Positions 1 to 9,458 of a DNA stretch of 64,000 bases are shown here, piece after piece. Source of the DNA: Ignavibacteriota bacterium (GTDB taxonomy: Bacteria > Bacteroidota > Ignavibacteria > Ignavibacteriales > Ignavibacteriaceae); the NCBI GenBank assembly GCA_013285425.1, contig CP053447.1, positions 3,168,001-3,232,000 on the forward strand. Direction: 5' to 3'. The first letter of the stretch is position 1. The number at the start of each line of letters is the position of its first letter. The notes beneath the pieces are model-generated. The model ran no database searches, was not told the DNA's origin, and saw only the letters and a list, made by a program, of their open reading frames with translations. The translations under genes were made by a program, and so were the position numbers.

Positions 1-241
1 ATTTGTCTCCACCAATTAGCAGGAGAACTATCTTTCCTTCGGTTTTTTTGAAATAGACCCTATAGCCTTTTGCATAGTTAATTTTCAGTTCACTAATTCC
101 TTTTCCTATTGGCTTACAATCTCCGAAGTATTCCTCTGTTTCTAATTTTTGAAGTCTTAATAAAATTTTTGCTTTTGCTCTCAAGTCATTAAGTTTACTA
201 AACCATTTGTCAAACTCTGTCGTCTTTTCTATAAAGTACAT
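1..241 (-). CDS. RelE/HigB-like toxin (COG3657 type), partial
   Basis: The start codon is at 241 and the reading frame runs off the left edge, so about 80 N-terminal residues are visible. The protein begins MYFIEKTTEFDKWFSKL and contains GKGISELKINYAKGYRVYF, the pattern of the short RelE/ParE-superfamily 'addiction module killer' proteins, which are usually about 100 residues. Family members inhibit growth and are neutralised by an antitoxin encoded next to them. Any antitoxin gene here would lie beyond the left edge. It has the same orientation as the cassettes to its right. The family call is from motif memory; the C-terminus is not seen. Confidence 0.7.
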   Translation of the reverse strand, partial: MYFIEKTTEFDKWFSKLNDLRAKAKILLRLQKLETEEYFGDCKPIGKGISELKINYAKGYRVYFKKTEGKIVLLLIGGDK

Positions 242-329
242 TTCCTAATCTGTATTCATTCGGATACAAAATTATAAAAAATAATCGGATATCGCAATCT
301 TAATTTTGAAGATCCTGTTTCTATAAAAT

Positions 330-495
330 GGGTTCGGAGCTTAGCTTTCGTGCAGGGTTTAGAACGTTAAACAGTCAACCAGCGCTGTGAATTTGAATAG
401 TTGCACAAAGCTCCAAGTTTGCACAGCTTGTCCACCCTTCGGCGGATCACCCCGCCTGATCTGCCATTGGCAGACAGGCGCAAAAACCCGTGTTA
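330..495. repeat. attC-like site, degenerate
   Basis: A GC-richer non-coding stretch between the toxin gene and the NucS-like gene ends in GTTACAAGC (492), the usual GTTA boundary. It shares fragments such as 'gcacaaagctcc' and 'tttgcacagc' with the clearer attC-like sites. It also contains a CCTTCGGCGGATCACCCCGCC stretch able to form a small stem. The left core (TAAC) is not obvious, so its limits are approximate. Confidence 0.35.
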
Positions 496-507
496 CAAGC
501 ATACTAT

Positions 508-1623
508 TTATTGTTCATTCAGCGTAATTGTCAGTCCAAGTTTCATAAATTTTACGGTCGGAATTACTTTTAACGCAAATTCCAATTGAATGTCTTTCCG
601 TTCAGCAACGATTAGTCCCGAAACTTTTTGTCCATCCTTGCAAAGTTCTTCTTGTGTCCAACCCATATAGCGTAAAATCTGCCCTATGGTTTTGTCTGTT
701 GCTTGCCGTTTAATTTCTATGACTACAAAATTTCCTTTTTCGTCAACGGCAAGAATATCCATTATGCCAACAGTCTGCGTATCGTATTGTCCGTTTTTTG
801 GAATTTGTTCTTCTTCGTCAAAGTATTTTAGTTTTGGAAAAAGGCGGTGAAAATTTCGGTGCAACAAACTTTGATAATGCTGAACTTCTAATGCTTCAAA
901 CTTTTGTTCTTCTACCTTTTCCGTAATTATCATTGGTTCACCGTCTGTTTCAGTTAGCTCTTTTGGAAAAGTATGGTAAAGCAGTCGGGCAAATTCAAAA
1001 TTTTCAAAAGTTATGTTCGTTATTTCTTCGAGTTTTTCTTTGACCTTTAAAAGTTTGAAATTGTATTCAAGATAAAGGTCAAGTCCTGTGTTTTCAGTGT
1101 CAAGACCACTTGAAAGTAACTTGGAAAGAAAATGGTCCTGGTCATTGAAAATTGGTAAAAATATGTCAGGGTAGTAAATGCTTAAAAGTTTTGGAATTAC
1201 TGTCCTGCCTGTCTTGAAGCCATTAATGTCTTTTGAAAGTTTGGCAATTTGAATAAGGTCTTTTGAAAATGTCCCGTCTGTTTGATAAGCAGTTCTGCTG
1301 TCAATGGAAGTGACTTTTTGAATTAGCGATTTGATTTTTTGAAAGTCGGTTTCGTAGCCGTATTTATATTTTGAGCCGCCTTTAATACTTCCGAGTATTC
1401 TCGTTCCCCATTCAAGGTCGTAAGCCATACAACCCTGTTTGCGCCCCAGTCCAGCGAAGTAGTCTTCTTTAGTCAGATTGTCAATCCGGTCATTATTGTA
1501 TGTCGCCCGAAACTGTTGTCTTAATACTTCACGTTCCTGGCTGTCATTTTCAGTCCATACGAAACTGTCAAGTCGTGATATGAGTTGTTCAATTGCTTCT
1601 TCGTTTATTATCGTTACTGCCAT
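508..1623 (-). CDS. NucS/DUF91-like PD-(D/E)XK endonuclease domain protein
   Basis: This 371-residue protein has a C-terminal nuclease core at about residues 280-345: a GIMDILAVDEKGNFVVIEIKR pattern giving the Asp and the E-x-K of the PD-(D/E)XK fold, followed by IGQILRYMGW, typical of endonuclease NucS-like domains. The N-terminal 250 residues are not recognised. It is a single-gene unit bounded by GTTA at 492 and CCAAC at 1658. A GTCGTC box (GACGAC on the coding strand, 1634-1639) lies 11 bases before the ATG. The family cleaves DNA; a defensive role is inferred from the cassette context only. Confidence 0.7.
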   Translation of the reverse strand: MAVTIINEEAIEQLISRLDSFVWTENDSQEREVLRQQFRATYNNDRIDNLTKEDYFAGLGRKQGCMAYDLEWGTRILGSIKGGSKYKYGYETDFQKIKSLIQKVTSIDSRTAYQTDGTFSKDLIQIAKLSKDINGFKTGRTVIPKLLSIYYPDIFLPIFNDQDHFLSKLLSSGLDTENTGLDLYLEYNFKLLKVKEKLEEITNITFENFEFARLLYHTFPKELTETDGEPMIITEKVEEQKFEALEVQHYQSLLHRNFHRLFPKLKYFDEEEQIPKNGQYDTQTVGIMDILAVDEKGNFVVIEIKRQATDKTIGQILRYMGWTQEELCKDGQKVSGLIVAERKDIQLEFALKVIPTVKFMKLGLTITLNEQ

Positions 1624-1654
1624 ATGTTGCTGTGTCGTCTTTTAGAATTTCTGC

Positions 1655-1786
1655 CAACTTATTATCTCCCGCAATAATAAAAATTATAATTTTAATAAGA
1701 AAATTTTGTGCAGGAAAACAATGCTTCTTTATATTCAAGTAAGTAATTCAAAATTGTCTAAAATACAAATCGTGTTTGGAGATTTA
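1655..1786. repeat. Internal copy of attI-like junction repeat
   Basis: Starting at CAAC (1655-1658), this stretch matches the sequence in front of the recombinase gene at 48856: TTATTATCTCCCGC, an AT-rich core with AAATTATAATTTTAATAAG, then TGCAGGAAAACAATGC. The same block occurs at 4005, 25183, 29704 and 35576. It carries an inverted CTTATTA...TAATAAG pair and CCCGCA...TGCAGG. The cassette with the NucS-like gene abuts it exactly at the CAAC boundary. Confidence 0.7.
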
Positions 1787-1790
1787 TTTT

Positions 1791-1900
1791 AGCCATAGGC
1801 TCATCAGCCTTTGGCTGAAAAGCACTTCAGCAATTTACAACGGAGAGTTTACCCGTTAAAAGCTGTCCGAAGGACTTCTTTGGAGGGATGAGTAACAGAA
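1791..1900. repeat. Interspersed palindromic repeat, copy 1
   Basis: Near-match to 2577-2700: both contain TAGGCTCATCAGC, GGCTGAAAAGCACTTCAGCA, GGAGAGTTTA, AAAAGCTGTCCGAAG and end in GGATGAGTA. The outer CTCATC and GATGAG are complementary, and CAGCCTTTGGCTG forms an inner hairpin. A diverged relative forms the middle of the composite elements at 25.18, 29.70 and 35.58 kb. Copies 1 and 2 bracket the HicBA pair. Confidence 0.65.
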
Positions 1901-1937
1901 TAAGAGAATATTTGCAATAAAAAAGTTGAAGTTAAAG

Positions 1938-2179
1938 TCAGGATCTTTCATAAGCATCTATGAAGTCCTCTCTTGAGATTCCAGCTTGTGTACAGATAGT
2001 CCGCAAAGTAGATGACTTGATTTTATTATGGTTTGGCATCGTCAAAGGAGTTTTGGTGCCGTCGTTATTCTCCCGAATCATTGAAATATGTTCCCGCTCC
2101 CGAACAATACTGAAGCCCAGTATAGAGAGAGAGCTTCTAAAACTTTCTTTTTCGGAGCAATGTCCGGGAATTTTGCCAT
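1938..2179 (-). pseudogene. hicA: HicA-type mRNA interferase toxin, frameshifted
   Basis: The start ATG (2179-2177) shares its A with the TAA stop of hicB, so the genes are translationally coupled. The frame gives MAKFPDIAPKKKVLEAL and then breaks in a (CT)5 tract (GA repeats at 2124-2133 on the plus strand). Removing one CT unit joins it to ILGFSIVREREHISMI...TPLTMPNHNKIKSSTLR...AGISREDFIDAY, a HicA double-stranded RNA-binding fold with the expected His. HicA toxins cleave mRNA and HicB neutralises them. The break may be real inactivation, slippage in a dinucleotide repeat, or a sequencing error. Confidence 0.75.
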
Positions 2180-2403
2180 TAGTCTGCGATTCCGGTTTCC
2201 GCAATAAATGCTTCGAGGATTGGCGGATCAATCTCAAGCACCTCTTGTCCGAAACTCTCGATGTGAAATCGAATAGCTGAGTTGACATCGGATAATGCCT
2301 CTTGATATGTATCTCCCTCTCCGACAACAACACCTTTCAATCCTAACGGATAAGCCACATAACCATCGGGATGTTTCTCTACAATGATCTTAAATTGCTT
2401 CAT
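2179..2403 (-). CDS. hicB: HicB-type antitoxin
   Basis: This 74-residue protein begins MKQFKIIVEKHPDGYVAYPLGLKG and continues with GEGDTYQEALSDVNSAIRFHIE, the partial RNase H-like fold of HicB. The stop overlaps the hicA start (TAATG). The order is antitoxin first, then toxin. HicB binds and blocks HicA and often represses its own operon. No separate C-terminal DNA-binding domain is visible, so the protein is of the short type. Confidence 0.85.
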   Translation of the reverse strand: MKQFKIIVEKHPDGYVAYPLGLKGVVVGEGDTYQEALSDVNSAIRFHIESFGQEVLEIDPPILEAFIAETGIAD

Positions 2404-2576
2404 TTTTTATTCCTAAATTTTTGCTATGCTATAATAAAAGATAATGAGGGATCTTTCAATTTACCAAACTATCTATGTATTAATTACGCTGATATTGAGT
2501 TTTGAAGTTACAGCTAAATTTCAGGGATAAATCTTGCTCTAGTTTAATTGTGTAGGCAACAAAAAGCTTTATATAA

Positions 2577-2700
2577 ACCGTAGGCTCATCAGCATTCGGC
2601 TGAAAAGCACTTCAGCAATTCTCTGCGGAGAGTTTATCGGTAAAAAGCTGTCCGAAGAACTCCTTTGGAAGGATGAGTATCAGTGAGTTGAGTGATAATG
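2577..2700. repeat. Interspersed palindromic repeat, copy 2
   Basis: Second copy of the repeat at 1791-1900, lying upstream of hicB. Complementary outer ends (GGCTCATC / GGATGAG) and inner GGCTGAAAAGCACTTCAGC suggest a folded RNA or DNA structure. The rest of 2404-2840 holds no recognisable gene. Confidence 0.6.
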
Positions 2701-2840
2701 GTTGGTGGTATGAAAAGTTGCGTTTTCAAGGCGCAGTCTGGCGAGTTAGAATAAGGTAAAAAAGTAAGAAAACAATAGCGAACCACAGGGCAGCAATTGG
2801 TTACACTACTACTGTGGTAAGTGCATTTTACTTACCATTT

Positions 2841-3062
2841 CTATTGTTTTAAAATTTGAATCGAAACAAGTATAGCGTTGACAACTGTAGCTATTGCAAG
2901 AACCCATGTAATCACATTCAATTGCCTTAAAGCCTTTAGCTGAAGTTTTGATTGTAATGTTTGCAATCGCAATTCGGTATTTCTTCGAGCATCCGGTTCT
3001 CCAAATCCTGTTCCTTCAGAAAACATTGCCTCAACTTTTTTTAGTTCTTCTTCTAATTTCAT
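2841..3062 (-). CDS. Small protein with C-terminal membrane helix
   Basis: The ATG at 3062 (MKLEEELKKVEAMF) was chosen because the longer frame upstream (from 3134, MLKSPAFGNTQN) is read through the attC-like repeat at 3095-3226. The 73-residue protein has a charged amphipathic N-terminal half with coiled-coil character and one membrane helix near the C-terminus (NVITWVLAIATVVNAILVSI). No family was recognised. It is a typical tiny integron-type cassette. Confidence 0.6.
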   Translation of the reverse strand: MKLEEELKKVEAMFSEGTGFGEPDARRNTELRLQTLQSKLQLKALRQLNVITWVLAIATVVNAILVSIQILKQ

Positions 3063-3094
3063 TTTATAGTCGGTTTTGTTTTTTGAATTGTATA

Positions 3095-3226
3095 TAACGT
3101 TTTGGGTATTGCCGAAGGCGGGGGATTTTAGCACAAAAGTTCAATCGAAGATCCGCCGCGGCGGATGAACCTTGCACAAATGTCCAATCTAAGCCATTCA
3201 GCCCCGCTTTTGGCAATACCTTGTTA
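3095..3226. repeat. attC-like recombination site
   Basis: This 132-bp imperfect inverted repeat starts TAACGTTTTGGGTATTGCC-GAAGGCGGGG and ends CCCCGC-TTTTGGCAATACC-TTGTTA. GGTATTGCC pairs with GGCAATACC and GCGGGG with CCCCGC, leaving unpaired spacer bases. A perfect 16-base palindrome (ATCCGCCGCGGCGGAT) sits in the loop. It is nearly identical in length and sequence to 42444-42575. The geometry matches the R''-L''-loop-L'-R' plan of integron attC sites. Confidence 0.75.
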
Positions 3227-3245
3227 TGTGCCGTTTATCTTCTCC

Positions 3246-3968
3246 TCATCCTTTACTCGCAATAATTGTTGTCAAGCGATTTACAATTTGATTGAATTTG
3301 ATTGTCATACCATTAGCCTCTAATTGTCCAACCACTTCGCTTGCCAAAAGTCTAACTTTTTTATAAGTGCTAACTTTTTGTATCCAAACATCATTAGTTT
3401 TCTCGTACAAAAGGTCGGTTACATTTACAAATTCGTCTTCATAATCAAGAATACACGTCAAGATTTTCGTGTCATCACTTTTTACAGGTATAAATCTGTC
3501 TTTCCCTGCCAATTTAGTCGAGTAGTCACGAAATGAAAGAATGAGTTTTCCATTTTTATCCAATGACTTTACAGTATCTAGTATAAAAGTTTTAACTTCA
3601 ATTTTATTGCCCAAATGCGATAAAGTGTCTCCACAGCAAATAATTAATTCTGGTTTGTCGGCAAATGTTACTACATTTTTAATGTCGTCTTTGATTACTG
3701 TAATATCTAAATCGTATGCATTTACTTTAAGCTCGTCCAAAAGCAGTTGGTTAAAGTCAATTGCCAAAACTTTGAAGCCAACCTCTGCAAGTGGAATACT
3801 TTGAAGTCCGTGTCCCGCTCCAAGGTCAATAGCAGTTTTGTTTGATGTTGGTCTTATGAAGTTATCAGTAAGAAAACGTTTGAATTCATTTGTTTTTGTA
3901 TGAAAGTCGCCCGTCATCCAAGAATAAAAGTGTCCAAGGTGGTTGTCATAATGTTCTTTTACTGTCAT
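3246..3968 (-). CDS. Class I SAM-dependent methyltransferase
   Basis: The protein has about 240 residues. Motif I, AIDLGAGHGLQSIPLAE, lies near residues 48-63, followed by VLAIDFNQLLLDEL (acidic ribose-binding position) and LIICCGDTLSHL. The substrate cannot be told. The ATG at 3968 (MTVKEHYDNHLGHFYSWM) is preferred over a TTG four codons upstream. The cassette runs from GTTATGTGCC (3223) to GGCACATAAC (ends 4007), ten complementary bases, with a GTCGTC box at 3987-3992. Confidence 0.8.
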   Translation of the reverse strand: MTVKEHYDNHLGHFYSWMTGDFHTKTNEFKRFLTDNFIRPTSNKTAIDLGAGHGLQSIPLAEVGFKVLAIDFNQLLLDELKVNAYDLDITVIKDDIKNVVTFADKPELIICCGDTLSHLGNKIEVKTFILDTVKSLDKNGKLILSFRDYSTKLAGKDRFIPVKSDDTKILTCILDYEDEFVNVTDLLYEKTNDVWIQKVSTYKKVRLLASEVVGQLEANGMTIKFNQIVNRLTTIIASKG

Positions 3969-4003
3969 ATTTCTACTCAATTGTTAGTCGTCCTAATGGC
4001 ACA

Positions 4004-4410
4004 TAACTTATTATTTCCCGCAATAATAAAAATTATAATTTTAATAAGAAAATTTTGTGTAGAAAAACAATGCTTCTTGACATCCAAAATACAAATCCTG
4101 TTTGTCGATTTACATGCTAATCAGACTTCAACTGAAAATCTCTCCAGCAAATTACAGCAGAGATATGAGGATCGGTGAATTGAGTGATAACTCTTAAAAG
4201 CTATACACCGGTGAGGAAATTAATTACAAAAGTTTAATCGAAGCCGCTTATTTGTTCTCTTTTCAATCTATTAGTCGCGTGTTCATACATTTATTCCTAA
4301 TGGCGGTAAACCTCAACTCTTTTTCAAGTTTGGGATATCACGTTGGTATATCATAAATGTGTGGGATTTTGGTGTATAAAAATTTATCGGTTAAATATTC
4401 TTCTTCAAAT
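4004..4410. repeat. Long repeat with attI-like junction (copy of 29703-30118)
   Basis: It begins at the cassette boundary TAAC (4004-4007) with the attI-like TTATTATTTCCCGC block. It continues through a diverged form of the palindromic repeat (CAACTGAAAATCTCTCCAGC) and a 180-bp tail (TTAGTCGCGTGTTCATACAT ... TATCGGTTAAATATTC). It is almost identical to 29703-30118 over about 410 bp. No gene is seen in it or in 4411-4486. Confidence 0.85.
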
Positions 4411-4486
4411 ATTTTATTCCATTAAACTTATTACAATACTACACAAAAAATATTAAAAGACGGAATATGTTCAATTGAATTTATAT

Positions 4487-5650
<1,164 letters not shown>

Positions 5651-5712
5651 TTATACATTGGTACTAAATAGTAATTTAATTATCTGATATTCATTTTAAT
5701 TTATGTAACACA

Positions 5713-6555
5713 TTACTTCAACCCGCCAAACCATTTCACTCTTTCCGGATCGCGGTGATCAAAAAATGAGCTGGTGTTGGTATTTAATTGTGCAATGGCA
5801 TTCATATCTTCGTCAGTCAATTCAAAATCAAAGATGTCAATATTCTGAGCAATCCTCGAAGGAGTAACAGATTTAGGAATCACCACAATATTTCTTTGAA
5901 TCAGCCAGCGAAGAGAAACTTGTGCTACCGATTTCCCGTATCGAGCGCCAATTTTTGAAATAGTTTCATTTTGGAAGAAATCACTTCTCCCTTCGGCAAA
6001 GGGTCCCCAGGACTCATGTTGGACTCCGTTTTCTACCATTACTTTTTGGTCTTCGGTGCGTTGATTAAAAACGTGTGTTTCAATTTGATTGACTGCAGGG
6101 GTTATTTCATTAAAGATCAATAAATCCACCAGACGGTCAGGATAAAAATTACTTACACCAATGGCTTTTGCTTTCCCGGCTTTGTTCAGTTTTTCCAGAG
6201 CTTTCCACGAACCATATACATCGTTGAAAGGCTGATGCAGCAAATACAAATCCACATAGTCTAATTGCATTTTGTTTAGTGAATTATCAAATGCTTTCAG
6301 AGCTTTTTCATAACCGTAATCTGATATCCAAAGTTTAGTAGTTATAAAAATTTCATCACGAGGAATACCACTTTCTTTAATAGCATCTCCCACTGCTTTT
6401 TCGTTGTAGTAAGCTTGCGCAGTATCAATACTCCGATAACCATTTTCCAGAGCGATCAATACACTTTTTTTACATTCCTCGTAATCGGGCACTTGATATA
6501 CTCCATATCCGAGGATTGGCATTAGTACACCGTTGTTTAATGTTACGTTTTTCAT
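5713..6555 (-). CDS. Aldo/keto reductase (diketogluconate-reductase type)
   Basis: This 280-residue cytoplasmic AKR has no signal peptide. It starts VTLNNGVLMPILGYGVYQV, the AKR5-type entry strand, with DTAQAYYNE (Asp and Tyr), IFITTKLW (Lys), YLLHQP (His), GVSNF and VIPKSVTP near the C-terminus. It reduces aldehydes or ketones with NAD(P)H. It lies between two other reductase genes on the same strand, with gaps of 110 and about 70 bases. The reported segment QHESWGPFAEG is standard for the family. Confidence 0.85.
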   Translation of the reverse strand: MKNVTLNNGVLMPILGYGVYQVPDYEECKKSVLIALENGYRSIDTAQAYYNEKAVGDAIKESGIPRDEIFITTKLWISDYGYEKALKAFDNSLNKMQLDYVDLYLLHQPFNDVYGSWKALEKLNKAGKAKAIGVSNFYPDRLVDLLIFNEITPAVNQIETHVFNQRTEDQKVMVENGVQHESWGPFAEGRSDFFQNETISKIGARYGKSVAQVSLRWLIQRNIVVIPKSVTPSRIAQNIDIFDFELTDEDMNAIAQLNTNTSSFFDHRDPERVKWFGGLK

Positions 6556-6626
6556 GTTTATTCCTAATTATTCTGAATAATATTTTTAGTATTACTTGCA
6601 TTGAAAAAACTGACATACTCAATACA

Positions 6627-6792
6627 TTAAATCTTTGCAGTAATCAATTCTTCTTTTGCATCTTTGTTTTTGATACTTCCTTTAACAAGAAATTTTATGT
6701 GTAATTCTGCACCAGGAGCTGCCAATAAACAATACATCAGCAATTGCGGTGACTGAAACAGCAAACATCAGACTTAAGAAATACTTTTTCAT
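6627..6792 (-). pseudogene. Truncated exported protein remnant
   Basis: An ATG at 6792 overlaps the cupin stop (ATGA). It encodes a signal peptide, MKKYFLSLMFAVSVTAIA, then stops after 35 codons. Another frame from about 6715 reads APGAELHIKFLVKG and KEELITAKI before a stop at 6627. The two pieces look like the start and a later part of a gene with an internal deletion. The family is uncertain. It was the last gene of the cupin transcript. Confidence 0.45.
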
Positions 6793-7298
6793 TTTGTTTG
6801 ATTCGCTTCATTGAATTCTAAATCAGTAACAGGAGCCAGCCATGTTACATACTCATTGTTTTCAAAATTGGTAATAGCAATATGCACCAAAGAACTATTT
6901 GCAGATGCACCATGCCAGTGTTCCACATTTGGAGGAATATTTATCACATCGCCTTTTTTAATTACCTGTGCAGGTTTCTCTTTTTCCTGATAGAAACCTT
7001 GACCGTCTGTAACAATCAGTACTTGTCCACGCGGATGAGTGTGCCAGTTGGCTCTTGCACCGGTTTCAAACTCTACATTTCCGATGGAAAAATTATTTAC
7101 ACTGTCTTTGTCAAGTAAAGGTGTTACCCAAACTGTTCCCGTGAAATAATCAGCAGAACCTCGCTGATCTTTTGGGAAAATATTGTTTTCTGGCATTGTT
7201 GGCTCCATATTATTTGTATTTTGTGCTTGTAAAGAACTTAATGATGTGATGATTAAGATTCCGGTGTACATCATTGATAGAATGGCTATATTTTTCAT
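6789..7298 (-). CDS. Exported cupin-domain protein
   Basis: The protein has 169 residues with an N-terminal signal peptide (ILSMMYTGILIITSLSSLQAQ). The cupin motif is clear: WHTHPRGQVLIVTDGQGFYQE followed by GDVINIPPNVEHWHGA, giving the His/Glu-type metal site with HxH and a distal His. Such proteins (quercetinase/YhhW-like or carboxymuconolactone-associated cupins) often accompany AKR and CMD genes. The exact substrate is unknown. Confidence 0.85.
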   Translation of the reverse strand: MKNIAILSMMYTGILIITSLSSLQAQNTNNMEPTMPENNIFPKDQRGSADYFTGTVWVTPLLDKDSVNNFSIGNVEFETGARANWHTHPRGQVLIVTDGQGFYQEKEKPAQVIKKGDVINIPPNVEHWHGASANSSLVHIAITNFENNEYVTWLAPVTDLEFNEANQTK

Positions 7299-7384
7299 GA
7301 TTAGAATCCTTGTCGTTTAATTTTCTAATACAAATGTAATAAGAATCAATAGCGCAAACAGTATTCAGATCACTGCATTTTGTA

Positions 7385-7505
7385 ACAGTTTTACGGATTC
7401 TCCCGAATAGCTGAAGAGGTGAACAATAAGCGACTTCATCCCCGCCTGTCCAGTCAGGGAGAGTGACACTTCATGCCAGACGAAGTCTTGGAGGTGAATG
7501 GTTAT
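7385..7505. repeat. Intergenic palindromic element
   Basis: The gap between the cupin gene and the CrtC-like gene holds a possible hairpin: GACTTCATCCCC at about 7432 and GACGAAGTC at about 7480, around CCCGCCTGTCCAGTCAGGGAGAG. The ends (GAAGAGGTGAA / GGAGGTGAATGG) are repeated rather than complementary. It resembles the style of the interspersed repeats near HicBA but not their sequence. Confidence 0.35.
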
Positions 7506-7529
7506 TATATTTTTGTATAATTTTCCTTC

Positions 7530-8669
7530 TTAAAGCGTATCAAATTTTTCCCCCTTTTTAATTTCATCACTATAAAGTTCTCTTGGAAGAAGGTTTGGAT
7601 AGGCATGCCATTGCCTGACTGAGATAGTGCCCCTGCCACCGCTTAATTTTTTTACCGTACCATCTTTATAAGTGAAACTTCCTTCCACTGAATCGAAGGT
7701 TAACGTGGCAACCGGATAATCCGGAACCTTAAACGTTACACCCCATGTGGTTACATTACCTACATGTGCTTCTGCCTGATATATTCCATCTTCCACTTCT
7801 ATCTTTATCTTGTACGTTGATGGAATAAAACCATCGTATTCTCTTACAAATGCCCAGTCTTCATGTACTATGGTCATTTTACCTTCCGGATAATATTTTT
7901 GGGTTTGTAAATCATACACTGCAAAATCTTTCATACCCAAACGCATATCATAAAGAGAAGAATGTATTTCATTGAATGACACCCATCCCCAGTCTTCCCA
8001 ACCTCCGAGTTCTGCGGCTGAAGAATCTACTGCCACATACCGCTCACGAATTCCTAATCCTTTTACTTTAACCTCTTTTCCCCTGATAAAAAGAGAACCT
8101 TCCACATCGCCTGCCCAGTTATACCCATAAGTAACAGAATGTTGCGTCAGAAGCGATGGCTCTTCTCTGCCATACCACAATGGGTAACCATGAGGTTTGT
8201 GATACAAATCAGCCTTATATTCACCGTCAAGCGTATCAATGGTAAGATGCCAAGAGTTGTCTTCAAAACATTCCACTTTGTATTCCTCTCCACAGGTAAC
8301 GGTTACTTTGTTCTCCTCTTTTTTAATCTGGAGCGTTCCTTGCGGTTTTCTTAATAAACGTCTGAATTCCATTCCCGGGAATCTGCCAATCTTGTAAATT
8401 GAGTTCGGCAGTTGCTCAACATGACCTTTTCCTTTGGTCCAATTTATCGATACAACATCTAATTTTTCAAGGGCAAGCGATAAAATGGAACCACCAACTG
8501 AATAGAGTTCTCCGTCATCGCCTGTTACCGAGAATTGGAACAACCAGTCTAAAAAGCCTGAACGAATTTCTTCCTTTACGCCGGCTCTGGCTTCATCGGC
8601 CAGCGTAACTTTTGGATTTTTTATTTTCATAATTTCTTTGATTTTTTCTTTTGTCAAACTGATTTGCAT
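7530..8669 (-). CDS. CrtC/AttH-like lipocalin-fold protein
   Basis: The protein has 379 residues and no signal peptide. Features such as YSVGGSILSLALEKL, HGYPLWYGREEPSLLTQHSVTYGYNWAGDVEGSLFIRG (split here: 'GYPLWYGRE', 'NWAGDVEGSL') and GWEDWGWVSF are those of the hydroxyneurosporene synthase/AttH double-lipocalin group. Members hydrate or bind isoprenoids or other hydrophobic substrates, but many are uncharacterised. Start at 8669; an ATG at 8630 (MKIKNPKVTL) is also possible. Assignment to family is moderate; function unknown. Confidence 0.55.
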   Translation of the reverse strand: MQISLTKEKIKEIMKIKNPKVTLADEARAGVKEEIRSGFLDWLFQFSVTGDDGELYSVGGSILSLALEKLDVVSINWTKGKGHVEQLPNSIYKIGRFPGMEFRRLLRKPQGTLQIKKEENKVTVTCGEEYKVECFEDNSWHLTIDTLDGEYKADLYHKPHGYPLWYGREEPSLLTQHSVTYGYNWAGDVEGSLFIRGKEVKVKGLGIRERYVAVDSSAAELGGWEDWGWVSFNEIHSSLYDMRLGMKDFAVYDLQTQKYYPEGKMTIVHEDWAFVREYDGFIPSTYKIKIEVEDGIYQAEAHVGNVTTWGVTFKVPDYPVATLTFDSVEGSFTYKDGTVKKLSGGRGTISVRQWHAYPNLLPRELYSDEIKKGEKFDTL

Positions 8670-8725
8670 AAAATGCCCGAAACCGGTTTGCTATTTCGAA
8701 CATTTTACGCATGAACCACAACTTG

Positions 8726-9373
8726 TTAATACCCAGCCGTAAATCTTTCCTTGTGATGTTTTGGCTTTTCCACCTCATCAGCGATAACAACTGCTACATC
8801 TTCTACCGACAGAATGCTTCTTCCGTTTTTATCAAAAATGGGAGTGTCTTTTCCCAAACGATATTTTCCCGTACGACCGGTTGTAACCGCTTGTGACATT
8901 TCAAGTGCTGGACTGAAAAGCACCCAATCCAGATCATTTTCAATCTTGAGCAGATTAAGATAATCTCTGGCAGCACTTGCACCAGCATAATACTCTTTTG
9001 GAAATGAAGGAGTATCCACTGCCTGAACACCTTCTGCCACATAAAGACTTCCACCTCCACCTATAACTATGTACCGTTTAACGCCGGCAAGTTTTACGGC
9101 TTCCTGAATTGCTTTTGAACCTGCCATAAAGTCATTGTAAAGATTTGGATTGGTCCAGCCGGCATTAAAGGCGCTTACAACAACGTCGTTGCCTTTTAAA
9201 ACCCGGGCAAGTTCATTCACATTGAGAATGTCAATGTTTACATAAACCAGATTTAATTTGTCGGAAGTTCTTTTATCTCTTGAAACTCCGGTAACACTAT
9301 GGTTACGGTTTGTCAATTCGTTTGTGATGCTTGTGCCCACAAAACCTGTTGCTCCGATTACTGCAATTTTCAT
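8726..9373 (-). CDS. NAD(P)-binding SDR-type reductase (NmrA/BVR-B-like)
   Basis: This 215-residue single-domain Rossmann protein begins MKIAVIGATGFVGTSITNEL with the atypical-SDR GATGxxG motif, followed by VTGVSRD and NDVVVSAFNAGW. YIVIGGGGSLYV lies mid-protein. It resembles biliverdin reductase B / NmrA-like proteins, which bind NAD(P)H and reduce quinones, flavins or tetrapyrroles. It is immediately upstream of the CrtC-like gene (on the minus strand) with a gap of about 57 bases, so co-transcription is likely. Confidence 0.8.
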   Translation of the reverse strand: MKIAVIGATGFVGTSITNELTNRNHSVTGVSRDKRTSDKLNLVYVNIDILNVNELARVLKGNDVVVSAFNAGWTNPNLYNDFMAGSKAIQEAVKLAGVKRYIVIGGGGSLYVAEGVQAVDTPSFPKEYYAGASAARDYLNLLKIENDLDWVLFSPALEMSQAVTTGRTGKYRLGKDTPIFDKNGRSILSVEDVAVVIADEVEKPKHHKERFTAGY

Positions 9374-9458
9374 TTTTTTTCCTTTCTTGTTTTACAATGT
9401 AAAATTACAGTGAGCCTCAAAAATGGGAAAGGTAGAAAAGTTCTTTTAAATGATACTT

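Noticed and set aside
2841..3134. Start of the small TM protein at 3134
   Set aside because: The first 24 codons lie largely in the attC-like site and repeat in front of other genes.
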